DNA of 64,000 nt from Ovis canadensis (taxonomy: Eukaryota > Chordata > Mammalia > Artiodactyla > Bovidae). Positions within the stretch are counted from its first letter, which is position 1. The number at the start of each line of letters is the position of its first letter. Under the pieces are notes generated by a model. That model was not told the DNA's origin and searched no databases. It saw only the letters and a program-made list of their open reading frames with translations. Location: NCBI RefSeq assembly GCF_042477335.2, contig NC_091249.1:42702001-42766000 (forward strand). The letters run 5' to 3'. A program made the translations under genes and the position numbers. This document shows, piece after piece, positions 1 to 9,966 of the stretch.

Positions 1-359
1 TAACACTGAAATGTCAAATACCCAGACAGATTCTTAGCAACAGGGCGAAAAAAAAAAACAAAAAACAGTGCAATAACTATTTCTTCCTGAACATCATCTT
101 TTCCATTTCCAGGTGAACAACTCCAGCCTACACCATTCCCCCCAAACCAGGATTATAATAGGAATTTGGTGTGATCCAATGGAACACACTTTAACATTCA
201 TGCCAGAAAGCCAACAGTCTAGAAATGGTGAGGAGGAAGAGGAGGAGGGTCAGTGACTGGGGAAAGCTAATTTTCAAAACATTACCAAAACAGACCATAT
301 TTATGTCAACCACCAAGTATTTCATCTTCTGTGAGTTGCAGAAATTGGAGCTCCCTTAA
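1..359. other. Left-edge stretch without a recognised element
   Basis: I see no gene or repeat family here. There is an A-rich tract near 49-66 and a purine-rich run (GAGGAGGAAGAGGAGGAGGG) near 229-248. The segment ends at the target-site duplication of the BovB insertion that follows. Confidence 0.5.
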
Positions 360-367
360 AAGATTTA

Positions 368-1594
368 CAGCAATACGTGAACCGTGAACTTCATGATGTT
401 CAAGCTGGTCTTAGAAAAGGCAGAGGAACCAGAGATCTAATTGCCAACATCCACTGGTTCATGGAAAAAGCAAGAGAGTTCCAGAAAAACATCTATTTCT
501 GCTTTATTGACTATGCCAAAGCCTTTGACTGTGTGGATCACAATAAATTGTGAAAAATTCTGAAGGAGATGGGAATACCAGACCACCTGACCTGCCTCTT
601 GAGAAACCTGTATGCAGGTCAGGAAGCAACAGTTAGAACTGGCCATGGAACTACAGACTGGTTCCTAATAGGAAAAGAAGTACCTCAAGGCTGTATATTG
701 TCACTCTGCTAATTTAAATTATATGCAGAGTACATCATGAGAAACGCTGGGCCAGAAGAAGCACAAGATGGAATCAAGATTGCCAGGAGAAATATCAATA
801 ACCTCAGATATGCAGATGACACCACCCTTATGGCAGAAAGTGAAGAGGAACTAAAAAACCTCTTGATGAAAGTGAAAGAGGAGAATGAAACAGTTGGCTT
901 AAAGCTCAACTTTCAGAAAACGAAGATCATGGCATCTGGTCCCAGCACTTCACGGGAAATAGATGGGGAGACAGTGGAAACAGTGTCAGACTTTATTTTG
1001 GGGGGCTCCAAAATCACTGCAGATGGTGACTGCAGCCATGAAATTAAAAGATGCTTACTCCTTGGAAGGAAAGTTATGACCAATCTAGATAGCATATTCA
1101 AAAGCAGAGACGTTACTTTGCCAACAAAGGTCCGTCTAGTCAAGGCTATGGTTTTTCCTGTGGTCATGTATGGATGTGAGAGTTGGACTGTGAAGAAAGC
1201 TAAGCGCTGAAGAATTGATGCTTTTGAACTGTGGTGTTGGAGAAGACTCTTGAGAGTCCCTTGGACTGCAAGGAGTTCCAACCAGTCCATCCTAAAGGAG
1301 ATCAGTCCTGGATGTTCATTGGAAGGAATGATGCTGAAGCTGAAACCACAAAACTTTGGCCACTTCATGCAAAGAGTTGACTCATTGGAAAAGACTCTGA
1401 TGCTGGGAGGGATTGGGGGCAGGAGGAGAAGGGGACGACAGAGGATGAGATGGCTGGATGGCATTACCGACTCAATGAACCTGAGTTTGAGTGAACTTCG
1501 GGAGATGGTGATGGACAGGGAGGCCTGGTGTGCTGCGATTCATGGGGTCGCAAAGAGTCAGACACGACTAAGCAACCTAACTGAACTGAACTAT
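368..1594 (+). mobile_element. BovB LINE (RTE clade), 5'-truncated
   Basis: This is a 1.2 kb 3' portion of BovB, the RTE-clade non-LTR retrotransposon of ruminants. It begins inside the reverse transcriptase (GFRKGRGTRD region), passes through motif A (FIDYAKAFD) and motif C (YADD), and ends in the characteristic CTGAACTGAA 3' repeat. It is flanked by AAGATTTA at 360-367 and 1595-1602, a good target-site duplication. The frame is broken: a TGA replaces a conserved Trp codon near 551, and there are further changes before 737. A Bov-tA SINE sits directly against its 3' end. The copy is dead. Confidence 0.97.
737..1210 (+). pseudogene. BovB reverse-transcriptase fragment with YADD motif
   Basis: An open stretch of 157 codons inside the BovB copy encodes the C-terminal part of the reverse transcriptase. 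YADD, the catalytic motif C, lies at about residues 25-28, followed by the conserved TTLMAESEEEL segment and the thumb/C-terminal region ending in YGCESWTVKKA. The full BovB polyprotein (endonuclease plus RT) is several times longer and begins outside this truncated copy, so no functional protein is expected. The apparent start codon is an internal Met (MRNAG) and carries no meaning. Upstream RT sequence continues in the element but is interrupted by stops. Confidence 0.9.
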
Positions 1595-1602
1595 AAGATT
1601 TA

Positions 1603-1829
1603 AGGGGATTCCCAGGTGGTACTAGTGGTAAAGAATCTGCCTGCCAATGCAGGAGAAGTAAGAGATATGGGTCCGATCCCTGGGTTGAGAAAACCCTCTG
1701 AAGGAGGGTACAGCAACCCACTTCAATATTCTTGCCTGGAAAATCGCCATGGACAGAGGAGCCTGGCGGGCTACAGTCCATAGGGTCACAAAGAGATGGA
1801 CATGACTAAAGTGATTTGGCAGGCACACA
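1603..1829 (+). mobile_element. Bov-tA SINE, full length
   Basis: A tRNA-derived ruminant SINE. The 5' tRNA-like head (CAGGTGGTACTAGTGGTAAAG, B box GGTCCGATCCC) is followed by the BovA body (CTTGCCTGGAAAATCGCCAT) and a BovB-like 3' tail. It abuts the BovB 3' end. A near repeat of the target, AAGACTTAGG at about 1832-1841, matches AAGATTTAAGG at 1595-1605, suggesting that the SINE integrated at the junction left by BovB. Confidence 0.93.
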
Positions 1830-1841
1830 TAAGACTTAGGA

Positions 1842-2926
1842 GGACTTGTTACTAAGTTTTAAAATCATTCTACAACCATCAAATTTAATGACCCAATATC
1901 CAGCATTGTTCATAAAGTTCTGAGCATTGCCATTAACCAGACAGATAAAACAAATCTTTGCCCATATTAATCCCTTTACTTCCTTTTCAGACTCAGTAAA
2001 CCCCCGCTCTTGTATCGATCCAATTATAGTGGGAATTACTCTGTGTTATTTTAACTTTCAGTAAGACTTATCTTTAAACAGAGTCTATGTAGTACAGAGA
2101 AATGTCTTTATGAACCAAACTATTTACTATCCATGTTGTCTTTTATTGTCAGTTTCCTTAAAAAAAATCAATCAATAAAGCTGGGGTTGTAGAGATTATA
2201 CAACTAAAATACACTTACTCACTAATACAGTGCAATAGCTATATAAACCAAATTTAATATTACTCATCAGTAATGAGACATGGATCAGCTTAAACAACAA
2301 TGGCACTACTGAAAGGCATTGCAGTCTAGGCCCAGAGGTTTCACTGACTACTGATAGTTGTTATGTCTCTTTTTGATATTGTGTATGGTTAGTCATATCA
2401 TGAATTCTTCAAAGTCCATAAGGTAACAGTGAGATTAAAGGTTTGCATTTCACCACTCTGAATACAGTTGGTCAAGCAGTGATAGATGACATCACCCCTG
2501 ATTGAGTTACTACGTGGAGACAAACATCTGGGTAAAGAGAGGGAATCATACTTTCACTAAAGTATAGCCACAAATATCTTCATAGTGCATTCTCCAGATT
2601 AGTTTTGACGCCCCTTCAGATTAATGATACTAAGGATTTCCTTGAAGAAATATTGACCTATGATTACTGCATTGGCATGGAGAATCGGCAGTTTAGAAAA
2701 CTCCTCTGAAATAAGACCCGAGAAGAGAACTACAGTAGACAATGTTTCCCACTCATGTTTATCGTCAATCTGGTTTGATTGACATCATATTGCCTTGAGA
2801 TAATTCGTTCTGCATATTGTTATAATAATTGAACTTTTATTTCTATAGACTATCATGGGATATAGGGAAGAGAAATCTTGAGATTCAACAAATTTCTTGG
2901 CAAAAGAGAAAAACACCAGTTAACTT
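1842..2926. other. Unassigned AT-rich stretch
   Basis: About 1.1 kb with no recognisable repeat, open frame of interest or RNA gene. It is likely ancient or unique noncoding sequence. Confidence 0.5.
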
Positions 2927-3062
2927 AACATGCATGCTAAGTCTCTTCAGTCATGTCTGACTCTTTGTGACCCCATGGACAGCAGCCCACCAGGCTCCTC
3001 TGTCCATGGGATTCTCCAGGCAAGAATATTGGAGTGGGTTGCCATGCCCTCCTCCAGGGAAC
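2927..3062 (-). mobile_element. Bov-tA/BovA SINE fragment
   Basis: Reverse-strand SINE carrying the BovB-like tail and BovA body (TGTGACCCCATGGACAGCAG, ATTCTCCAGGCAAGAATATT). The tRNA-like head is missing, so the copy is 5'-truncated. Open frames across it on both strands are repeat artefacts. Confidence 0.92.
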
Positions 3063-3111
3063 CTGGTTGGGCTGTATCTAATTATCCAGTTCTTTGCTAC
3101 ATGAAGTATGT

Positions 3112-3260
3112 GTTCAGGGATCAGCACTATGGCCTCCACTGGGAACATGCTAGAAACGCAGAACTTCAGATGTCACTGGGCCTCTTAGAGCAGCATCCAT
3201 ATTTTAACAAGATCCCTGCTGGGGGTAGTTAGATGGACATTAAATTTTGAGAAGCACTAA
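3112..3260 (-). mobile_element. MER5-type hAT (Charlie) DNA transposon fossil
   Basis: The end TTTGAGAAGCACTA and the internal TTTTAACAAGATCCCTG match the reverse complement of the nonautonomous MER5A family, whose terminal sequence is CAGTGGTTCTCAAA. It is an old, strongly diverged copy with no coding capacity. Confidence 0.65.
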
Positions 3261-3529
3261 CATAGTTATGTTTATGATGTTAGAACCATAGAAAGAATGA
3301 AACCCAATGTATTCCCTATATATCTTTCCTGTAGCCCACAGAAAATGCCAACTTGCATTTGATATACCTTGGATAAAGTCTCAGGGCTAAACAACTAAAG
3401 GCCAATGAATCTCCTTGACACAACTTGGAAAACATGTTTTCTCAAATCTTTGAAACAAAAATTAGAAGGATAAGAATCAACACATCCAATTTCTAGCTCT
3501 TTTTTGCCGGCATTTGTGTCCTTGGGTAA

Positions 3530-4094
3530 ATGAGTTTTCATCTCTGTATTCATTCTGTGCTCCGCACTGTGGTGAGTTGTTGGGATTTAACAATGGACAA
3601 AACAGACATGGTTCTCTTAACTTCAGTTTCCTATGGATAAATGGAAGGGCATTTTAGTCAAAAAAGTAGCACAGATATATAAAATTTCATGGTGATTTGA
3701 AAGAGCAGTGAAAGTGAGCAGCTTGTTCAGTGTAGGGCAGGGTATACGGTGAATACACTGGGAAGAGAACGTGACGTGAGTATGCTTTCTTTAGAGTTTG
3801 GTCTCATGCGGAGGTTAGCCATCACAAATGTCGGGAATGGGAATGACATGAGCCCTGACTTTAGAACTACTTTCCTGGCCTCGACTGGAAGAATGGACTT
3901 AAGAAAAAAGAGGCTGAACACAGGGGTTTCTGTTAAAAGAGTGTTGAAGTCATCCAGTGATGAGATGATAAGAACCTGAAGTGGTAGGAAAGGCACAGAC
4001 AGAACAGGTACAATGTCTAACACAAGAAAAATGAGTGTGTGCCCCAGTGGTGGGGAGGCAGAATAGAGAGAAATAGACAGAGCTGCAACTAATT
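3530..4094 (+). mobile_element. L2 LINE 3' region, part 1
   Basis: Weak but consistent L2 similarity: the GTGCTCCGCACTGTGGTGAG...ACAATGGACAAAACAGACA block matches the L2 3' region usually read as GTGCCAGGCACTG...AGTGAACAAGACAGACA. It appears to resume beyond the BovB insertion at 6039. No coding capacity is seen. Confidence 0.5.
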
Positions 4095-4775
4095 CCAAAG
4101 TGTCTAGTTCAGTTCAGTTGCTCAGTCGTGTCTGACTCTTTGCAACCCCATGGATTGCAACACACCAGGCCTCCCTGTCCATCACCAACTCCTGGAGTTT
4201 ACTCAAACTCATGTCCATTGAGTCAGTGATGCCATCCAACCATCTCATCCTCTGTTTTCCCCTTCTCCTTCCGCTTTTGATCTTTCAAAAGTCAGTTCTT
4301 CTCATCAGGTGGCCAAAGTATTGGAGTTTCAGCTTCAACATCAGTCCTTCCAATGAATATTCAGGACTGATTTCCTTTAGGATGGACTGGTTGGATCTCC
4401 TTGCAGGTCAGGGACTCTCAAGAGTCTTCTCCAACACCACAGTTCAAAAGCATCAGTTCTTCAGTGCTCAGCTTTCTTTATAGTCCAACTCTCACATCTA
4501 TACATGACTACTGGAAAAACCATAGCTTTGACTAGATGGACCTTTGATGGTAAAGCAATGTCTTTTTAATATGCTATCTTGGTTGGTCATAACTTTTCTT
4601 CCAAGGAGCAAGAGTCTTTTAATTTCATGGCTGCAGTCACCATCTGCAGTGATTTTGGAGCCCAAAAAAATAAAGTCTGACAGTTTCCACTGTTTCCCCA
4701 TCTATTTCCCATGAAGTGATGGAACCAGATGCCATGATCTTAGTTTCCTGAATGTTGAGATTTAAGCCAACTTTC

Positions 4776-5129
4776 TCACTCTCTTCTTTCACTTTCATCA
4801 AGAGACTCTAGTTCTTCTTCATTTTCTGCCATGATGGTGGTGTCATCTGCATATGTGAGGTTATTGATATTTCTCCCAGCAGTCTTGATTCCAGCTTGTG
4901 CTTCATTCAGCCCAGCATTTCTCATGATGTACTCTGCATAGAAGTTAAATAAGCAGGGTGACAATATACAGCATTGATGTACTTCTTTTCCTATTTGGAA
5001 CCAGTGTGTTGTTCCATGTCCAGTGTTAACTGTTGCTTCCTGACCTGCATACAGATTTCTCAAGAGGCAGGTCAGGTGGTTTGGTATTCCCATCTCTTTC
5101 AGAATTTTCCACAGTTTGTTGTGGTCCAC
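4776..5129 (-). pseudogene. BovB RT fragment, motif C YADD
   Basis: A 117-codon piece of the BovB RT palm. It runs from LWKILKEMGIP through the QCCILSP block (other copies here read QGCILSP) to YADD at about residues 93-96. Catalytic motif C survives, but a Gly-to-Cys change sits in the otherwise conserved QGC block and the frame ends soon after ENEEELESL. It is a remnant only. Confidence 0.9.
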
Positions 5130-5272
5130 ACAGTCAAAGGCTTTGGCATAGTCAATAAAGCAGAAGCAGATGTCTGGAATTCTGTTGCTTTTTTAATGAT
5201 CCAACAGATGTTGGCAATTTGGTCTCTGGTTCCTCTGCCTTTTCTAAATCCAGCTTGAACATCTGAACGTTC

Positions 5273-5608
5273 TCAGTTCATGTATTCTTGAAGCATGGCT
5301 TGGAGAATTTTGAGCATTACTTTACTAGCATGTGAGATGAGCGTAATTGTGCGGTAGTTTGAGCATTCTTTGGCATTGCCTTTCTTTGGGATTGGAATGA
5401 AAACTGACCTTTTCCAGTCCTGTGGCCACTGCTGAATTTTCCAAATTTGCTGGCCTATTGAGTATAGCACTTTCAGAGCATCATCTTTTGGGCTTTGAAA
5501 TAGCTCAACTGGAATTCCACCACCTCCACTAGCTTTGTTCATAATGATGCTTCCTAAAGCCCACTTGACTTTGCATTCCAGGATGTCTGGCTCTAGGAGA
5601 GTGATCAC
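5273..5608 (-). pseudogene. BovB RT N-terminal (fingers) fragment
   Basis: A 111-codon fragment with the conserved N-terminal RT blocks EPDILE, NKASGGGGIPVELF, and FIPIPKKGNAKECSNYRTI. It overlaps in another frame with the more upstream linker fragment at 5605-6111 (KDKGEKERYKYLNAEFQRIA, EIEENNRMGKTRDLFKKIRD), showing a frameshift near 5605. Together they order correctly as linker then RT on the minus strand. Confidence 0.88.
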
Positions 5609-6038
5609 ACCACTGTGATTATCTGGGTCATGAAGATCTTTTTTATATAGTTTTTCTGTGTATTCTTGCCACCTCTCTTAATATCTTCTGCTTCTGTTAG
5701 GTCCATATTATTTCTGTCCTTTATTGTGCCCATCTTTGCATGAAATATTCCATTGGTATCCCTAATTTTCTTGAAGAGGTCTCTAGTTTTTCCCATTCTA
5801 TTGTTTTCCTCTATTTCTTTGCATTGATCACTGAGGAAGGCTTTCTTATCTCTCCTTGCTATTCTTTGGAACTCTGCATTCAAATACTTATATCTTTCCT
5901 TTTCTCCTTTGTCTTTCACTTCTCTTCTATTCACAGCTATTTGTAAGACCTCCTCAGACAACCATTTTGCCTTTTTGCATTTCTTTTCCTTGGGGATGGT
6001 CTTGATCCCGGCCTCCTGTACAATATACAAAGTGTCTA

Positions 6039-6250
6039 TAGGGCAGTTGTAAAAAGTGATGAAGTTGTTACTGGGAAGGATACCATAGTGGGAGGAGAGA
6101 GTTTGGAACAAGGAAAGAAAAGAGGTGGTGAGTTTTACTGAGCGTGTTTGATTTAGAGATCTGAGGATATTTAAGTGGAGACCCTGGTTGACAGGAAGGA
6201 ATGAGGATCTGTTCTTTGGACAAGATGACAGATTAAGGGCAAACTAGTTC
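6039..6250 (+). mobile_element. L2 LINE 3' region, part 2
   Basis: After the BovB insertion the sequence resumes with GATATTTAAGTGGAGACC, resembling the L2 segment normally read as ACATCCAAGTGGAGATGTC. It is probably the same L2 as 3530-4094. Confidence 0.45.
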
Positions 6251-7372
6251 TCTAGTATCAAAGTGGATTTTGCTAACATTTTGAAGGACATAGACATCCA
6301 AGAAAAGACTTTTGATGATAGTGTATGTGCACAAACGCTTCAGAAAGAACATTTAGAAGTGCATTTAGCATGGATTAGTTAATTCTAAAATAACTTTAAT
6401 CTTTAAAGCAGAGGAGACAGAAGAGAAAAGTCAGAAGCAGAGAGACAGTTTTGACAGCAGTAAGTTACTACTCCACAAACTGCAAAAGAAAAAAAAAATA
6501 TGTTTGTTTCATGGACAAAAAGAGGGGTTTATGGAAGGTTTTCGTATATCCATAATCAGCTTGACAGAGACCTGTGTTTTTGTAATTTCTACATTTAAGG
6601 GGTAATAATTGCAATGTGTCTCACCCTTCAAACTTTTTATTAGTGATGAAATATGTTTAGAATGCCCCAAATTCTCATTTCCCATTCAAGTGTCCTGTCC
6701 GTTAGCTCTCACTATATTGATTGACATTTGCTCCTATGAATACTAAACACGCATGCACTTCAGTGCATATCAATAACTAAAGGAGAAATGGGAGAGTGCT
6801 GCAAAGGGAGACAGGACTCTCTTCCCTCTCTGGTCCAGACACGGACTTCTGCCTCACTGTGTAGCCACAATAGGAGAGTCAAATATTAGAATCCTTTACC
6901 TATTTGATTTGGAAATTCAAAGGTAAACCCACTTTAGATAACCTGATGTTCTTTCTAGCTGCTCACTGCCTCCTTAGTCACAATCTTCTGATGGACAATT
7001 AAAAGTATAGCAAAGACTAGAGCTGTACATTTTTATTTAAAATAAGCACTATAATCAGTAATAGAGAGCATGCTTGCCTTTGTAAGTCAACTGTCTAAAT
7101 ATGCTTGCCCTTGGCTGAAGCAGCACTGGACGCCCCACTCTTTAGAGAGTGTAATGCGCTCTCCTAGGACAACGAATCCTGACTTCAAAGACTCGGCAGA
7201 GATAAATGACTTAAATGGACTTTGAGAAACATGCCACGGTTTTATCTCTTGCTTACCATCATTCAGGGTCTGCTTGGACTCTCAAGTAAGAAATGGATAT
7301 GTTGTCACTCACTACCGAGCGTTGGGTATTTCTGATGGGTAATCTACAGAGAAGACAGTACAGTGCTTCTTG
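6251..7372. other. Unassigned stretch
   Basis: No recognised repeat, gene or RNA. Composition is ordinary and AT-rich. Short frames are unremarkable. Confidence 0.5.
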
Positions 7373-7434
7373 CTCTCTTTCCCTTTCTCTCTCTCCTCCT
7401 CGTCTTTCTCTCTCACTCACTCTCTTTCTCTCTC

Positions 7435-7466
<32 letters not shown>
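7373..7466. repeat. Compound (CT)n/(CA)n microsatellite
   Basis: A pyrimidine-rich CT/CTTT tract runs into a short CA repeat (ACACACACACAC) at its right end. The open frames across it on both strands encode only low-complexity Ser/Leu or Arg/Glu strings and are not genes. Confidence 0.95.
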
Positions 7467-7467
<1 letters not shown>

Positions 7468-8019
7468 ATAAAGAGGGAAACCACAGGAAATGATGAGTGT
7501 ACAATGTAAAGTCAGAGTTAGCTGCTTTAACCTGTTATTCCTGAGCAGGAGCAGACACAGCAAGGGGAGAGAGAAGAAAAGAAGATTGAAAGGGTAACAA
7601 ACAGCGCCGTGAAAGCAACTGGGAGCAAAGGAGGAGTGCAGCAATACTAACACCCTGAACTCGGGCCTAATTCAGAAGCAGGGTCATCGTGGTTTAGTGT
7701 AGAAGAAGAAAGGAGCTGGAACCCATTGAGATAAACACTGACAAAATGTGAAACCGGAAGTCAGCAATGAAACTGGTGGAAATCAATTCAGCAGAGTATT
7801 TTTCCGTCTGACACAAAGCTAAGCAAAGGAGCCTCCCTCCTCGCTCTGCCTGCCTTTGTCTTCCAGCAAACCCTGCAGGCTGATATGATTTCAACAGAGC
7901 CCTGGAGAGAGAGGGTGGGGTGAGAATGGACAGTGGAAGGAGGGCGGGCATGCAGAGCTGGTTCCTAAATAGCATTCAGCATGAGTTTCTTACTAATTGC
8001 CATACCCTGGAGGGAACCA
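7467..8019. other. Unique-looking segment with a possible small exon
   Basis: Not recognised as a repeat. A strong pyrimidine tract ending CTTTGTCTTCCAG at 7866 looks like a splice acceptor. A donor-like GGG|GTGAGA follows at 7919/7920. The 53 nt between them would not keep phase on its own. This is a motif observation without coding support. Confidence 0.3.
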
Positions 8020-8180
8020 GCTTAGCCCTCAGCCTTATTTCCTCACTTGTAAAATGGAGATGATTACGGTACATTCATCATAGATTTACTGTGATATTTT
8101 CACAAGATAATGTAAATGATAGTCTATTTTAACTACTCAATCAACAGTAGATATTATTATTAAATATTGTTAATTATTAT
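8020..8180 (+). mobile_element. MIR SINE
   Basis: CCTTATTTCCTCACTTGTAA and the following AATGGAGATGATTACGGTAC match the MIR core (CAGTTTCCTCATCTGTAAAATGGGGATAATAATAG). The 3' end is ATTATTATTAAATATTG. Ancient mammalian tRNA-derived SINE. Confidence 0.75.
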
Positions 8181-8245
8181 TAAAACCATGGAAGTCAGAA
8201 TCCAAAATAGCTTACATTTACAGATCTGCAAAAAGGACAGATCCT

Positions 8246-8405
8246 TAGAATGACCAACTCATTTGATCCTTAGACTGACCTTTCCACAGATGAGAATGCT
8301 AAAGCACAGAGTGGGTAAGCATAATAACAGCTCTAAGAATTTGAACCTCAAGAAGTTAGATCGAGAGTCTTTGCTCTTAAAATTATGCTATATTACCAAA
8401 GTGTC
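8246..8405 (-). mobile_element. MIR SINE
   Basis: Reverse-strand MIR: CTCATTTGATCCTTAGACTG, ACAGATGAGAATGCTAAAGC and TTGAACCTCAAGAAGT correspond in order to MIR blocks usually reading CTCATTTAATCC, ACAGATGAGGAAACTGAGGC and TTCGAACCCAGG. Confidence 0.75.
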
Positions 8406-8427
8406 CTTGGAAAAAATCTGTTCAACT

Positions 8428-8520
8428 GTTGCATTTTATAGCTGATAAAACTGAGTCTCACAAAGGTCATTTGTTTTATGCTACACAGCCAATCAGGCAA
8501 TCAGCCCATTATAGAATTCT
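8428..8520 (-). mobile_element. MIR SINE fragment
   Basis: GCTGATAAAACTGAGTCTCA and CTACACAGCCAATCAG match the MIR blocks GATGAGGAAACTGAGGC and CACACAGCTAGTAAG. It follows the previous MIR within 25 bases in the same orientation. Confidence 0.6.
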
Positions 8521-8530
8521 GAGAGCCTGT

Positions 8531-9254
8531 TTCCATAGGAAACAGTCTTCAACCCCAAATGAATAATCCAGGGCCTGCCCTGGAGGTTGAAATGCTTGTT
8601 ACATTTCATCCAGTTACCTTCCTCTATAGAAAATGCAATGAATAACATTATTTATTCATATAAGATTCATAGTGGGAAAGGCATCTTTGTAACAAAACTT
8701 GATAAATTTGTAACTGTTGATATTTGTGTGATGAATGTAAAATAGGAAGAGAAGAACAGAATCAAGTTGTATTAAGTAATCACTATGCTTGGCACATGAT
8801 GCACCATGAAAACTGACAAGCAACATCTGATCCCACAGATATGGAACAGGTCCTGTGGCCAGAAGGGTCTAATAAGAGTTAGTAAGAGTATGATTCTTAT
8901 TTTAGAAGCTATAAATAAAACAAGCATTTGTACTGATGTTGAAGTAGAAATCTGACTATTACAGCCTTTAGAATTCACTCAATTTGTTGGTATTTGTTGA
9001 TTTGGTAGGTGATGAAGAGCAAGCTTCCTTGGTATATGGGCAAGTTTCTTCATATGGAACACGCAACCTCAAGCCACAGGAACTCTACCTCAAACTGGCA
9101 TCCCCTTCCTGGGGTGTTCTCAACGTCAGCAGGAGAACTTGCTGCAGGTCACAATGTAGGCAAAAGGTCAGAAAGAGGAAACAGATCGACATACGTCCTA
9201 AAACTACCTTTGGACAAACAACACCAAATAAAGGATTATTCTCTGATTTAAGCC
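8531..9254. other. Unassigned stretch
   Basis: No recognised feature. Overlapping short plus-strand frames near 8984-9280 have no recognisable motifs and run into the next SINE. Confidence 0.45.
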
Positions 9255-9266
9255 TCTCCTTCTTCT

Positions 9267-9390
9267 GCTGCTGTTGCTAAGTCGCTTCAGTCGCGTCCGA
9301 CTCCGTGCAACCCCAGAGACGGCAGCCCACCAGGCTCCCCCGTCCCTGGGATTCTCCAGGCAAGAGTACTGGAGTGGGGTGCCATTGCCT
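9267..9390 (-). mobile_element. BovA2-type SINE monomer with CTG tail
   Basis: Reverse-strand BovA body with the tail GCTGCTGTTGCTAAGTCGCT, i.e. the (AGC)n-tailed type. TCTCCTTCTTCT at 9255-9266 and 9391-9402 is a 12 bp duplication flanking it. Several CpGs survive (CGCGTCCGACTCCGTG), suggesting a young insertion. Confidence 0.93.
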
Positions 9391-9628
9391 TCTCCTTCTT
9401 CTATGTCAGTATAAACCAAGACCCCAGAAGAGCAGTGCTGAACGCTCTAAGATGAAAGTAAGGATTCCCCAAGACAGAGGCACCAAACTTCAATTTCAGA
9501 TCATCAAGCGATACTTCCTGAGATGAAGATTCCATGCTCTCTGAACAAGTCTTTGCTGGTGTCTTCATACTCAATAGCCCAATCTCATCATTCATCTGGG
9601 TCATAAAAGTTTCACAATGTTGTAATAC

Positions 9629-9966
9629 CGTTCTTTTTTTTTTTTTTTTAATTTTGAGGTATAGTTGACTTACAACATTGTATTAGTTTCTGGTATATAG
9701 CAAAGTGATTCAGATATATATACTTTTTTCATATTCTTTTCCATCATAAGATATTGAAAATAGTTCCCTGTGCTATCCAGTAGGTCCTTCTTGTTTATCA
9801 ATTTTATATATAGTAGTCTGTGTTTGCTAATCCTCAGTTCCTAATTTATCCCTCCTCCTCCCCTTCCCCCTTTGGTAATCACCAATTTTTTTCTACATCT
9901 GTGAGTCTGTTTCTTTTCTGTATATAAGTTCCTTGTATCATATTTTAGATTTCACATATAACTAAC
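9629..9966 (-). mobile_element. L1 3' end, reverse strand
   Basis: Poly-T from about 9633 is followed by AATTTTGAGGTATAGTTGAC, then TTCCCTGTGCTATCCAGTAG and the rest of the artiodactyl L1 3' UTR in antisense. It is a short 5'-truncated copy without coding sequence. Confidence 0.88.

Larger units (their letters stand above)
4107..6026 (-). mobile_element. BovB LINE, 1.9 kb, 5'-truncated
   Basis: One of the longest BovB copies here. The 3' end (TTCAGTTCAGTTGCTCAGTC) is at 4107 and the 5' break near 6026, in the linker before the reverse transcriptase. CCAAAGTGTCTA at 4095-4106 and ACAAAGTGTCTA at 6027-6038 form a clear target-site duplication. Coding sequence is broken into at least three frames. 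It interrupts an old L2. Confidence 0.97.

Noticed and set aside
1604..1700. tRNA genes at SINE heads
   Set aside because: The heads have a B box and tRNA-like start, but no complete cloverleaf and continue into the BovA body; they are SINE promoters, not tRNA genes.
4211..4483. Frames on the strand opposite to BovB coding (also at 16695, 44869, 48519, 52336, 58060, 62547)
   Set aside because: They recur identically wherever BovB occurs ([19 protein letters not shown]), so they are antisense shadows of the retrotransposon.
7417..7653. Minus-strand frame of 78 codons and plus-strand frame at 7293-7493
   Set aside because: Both run through the CT/CA microsatellite and encode low-complexity peptides.
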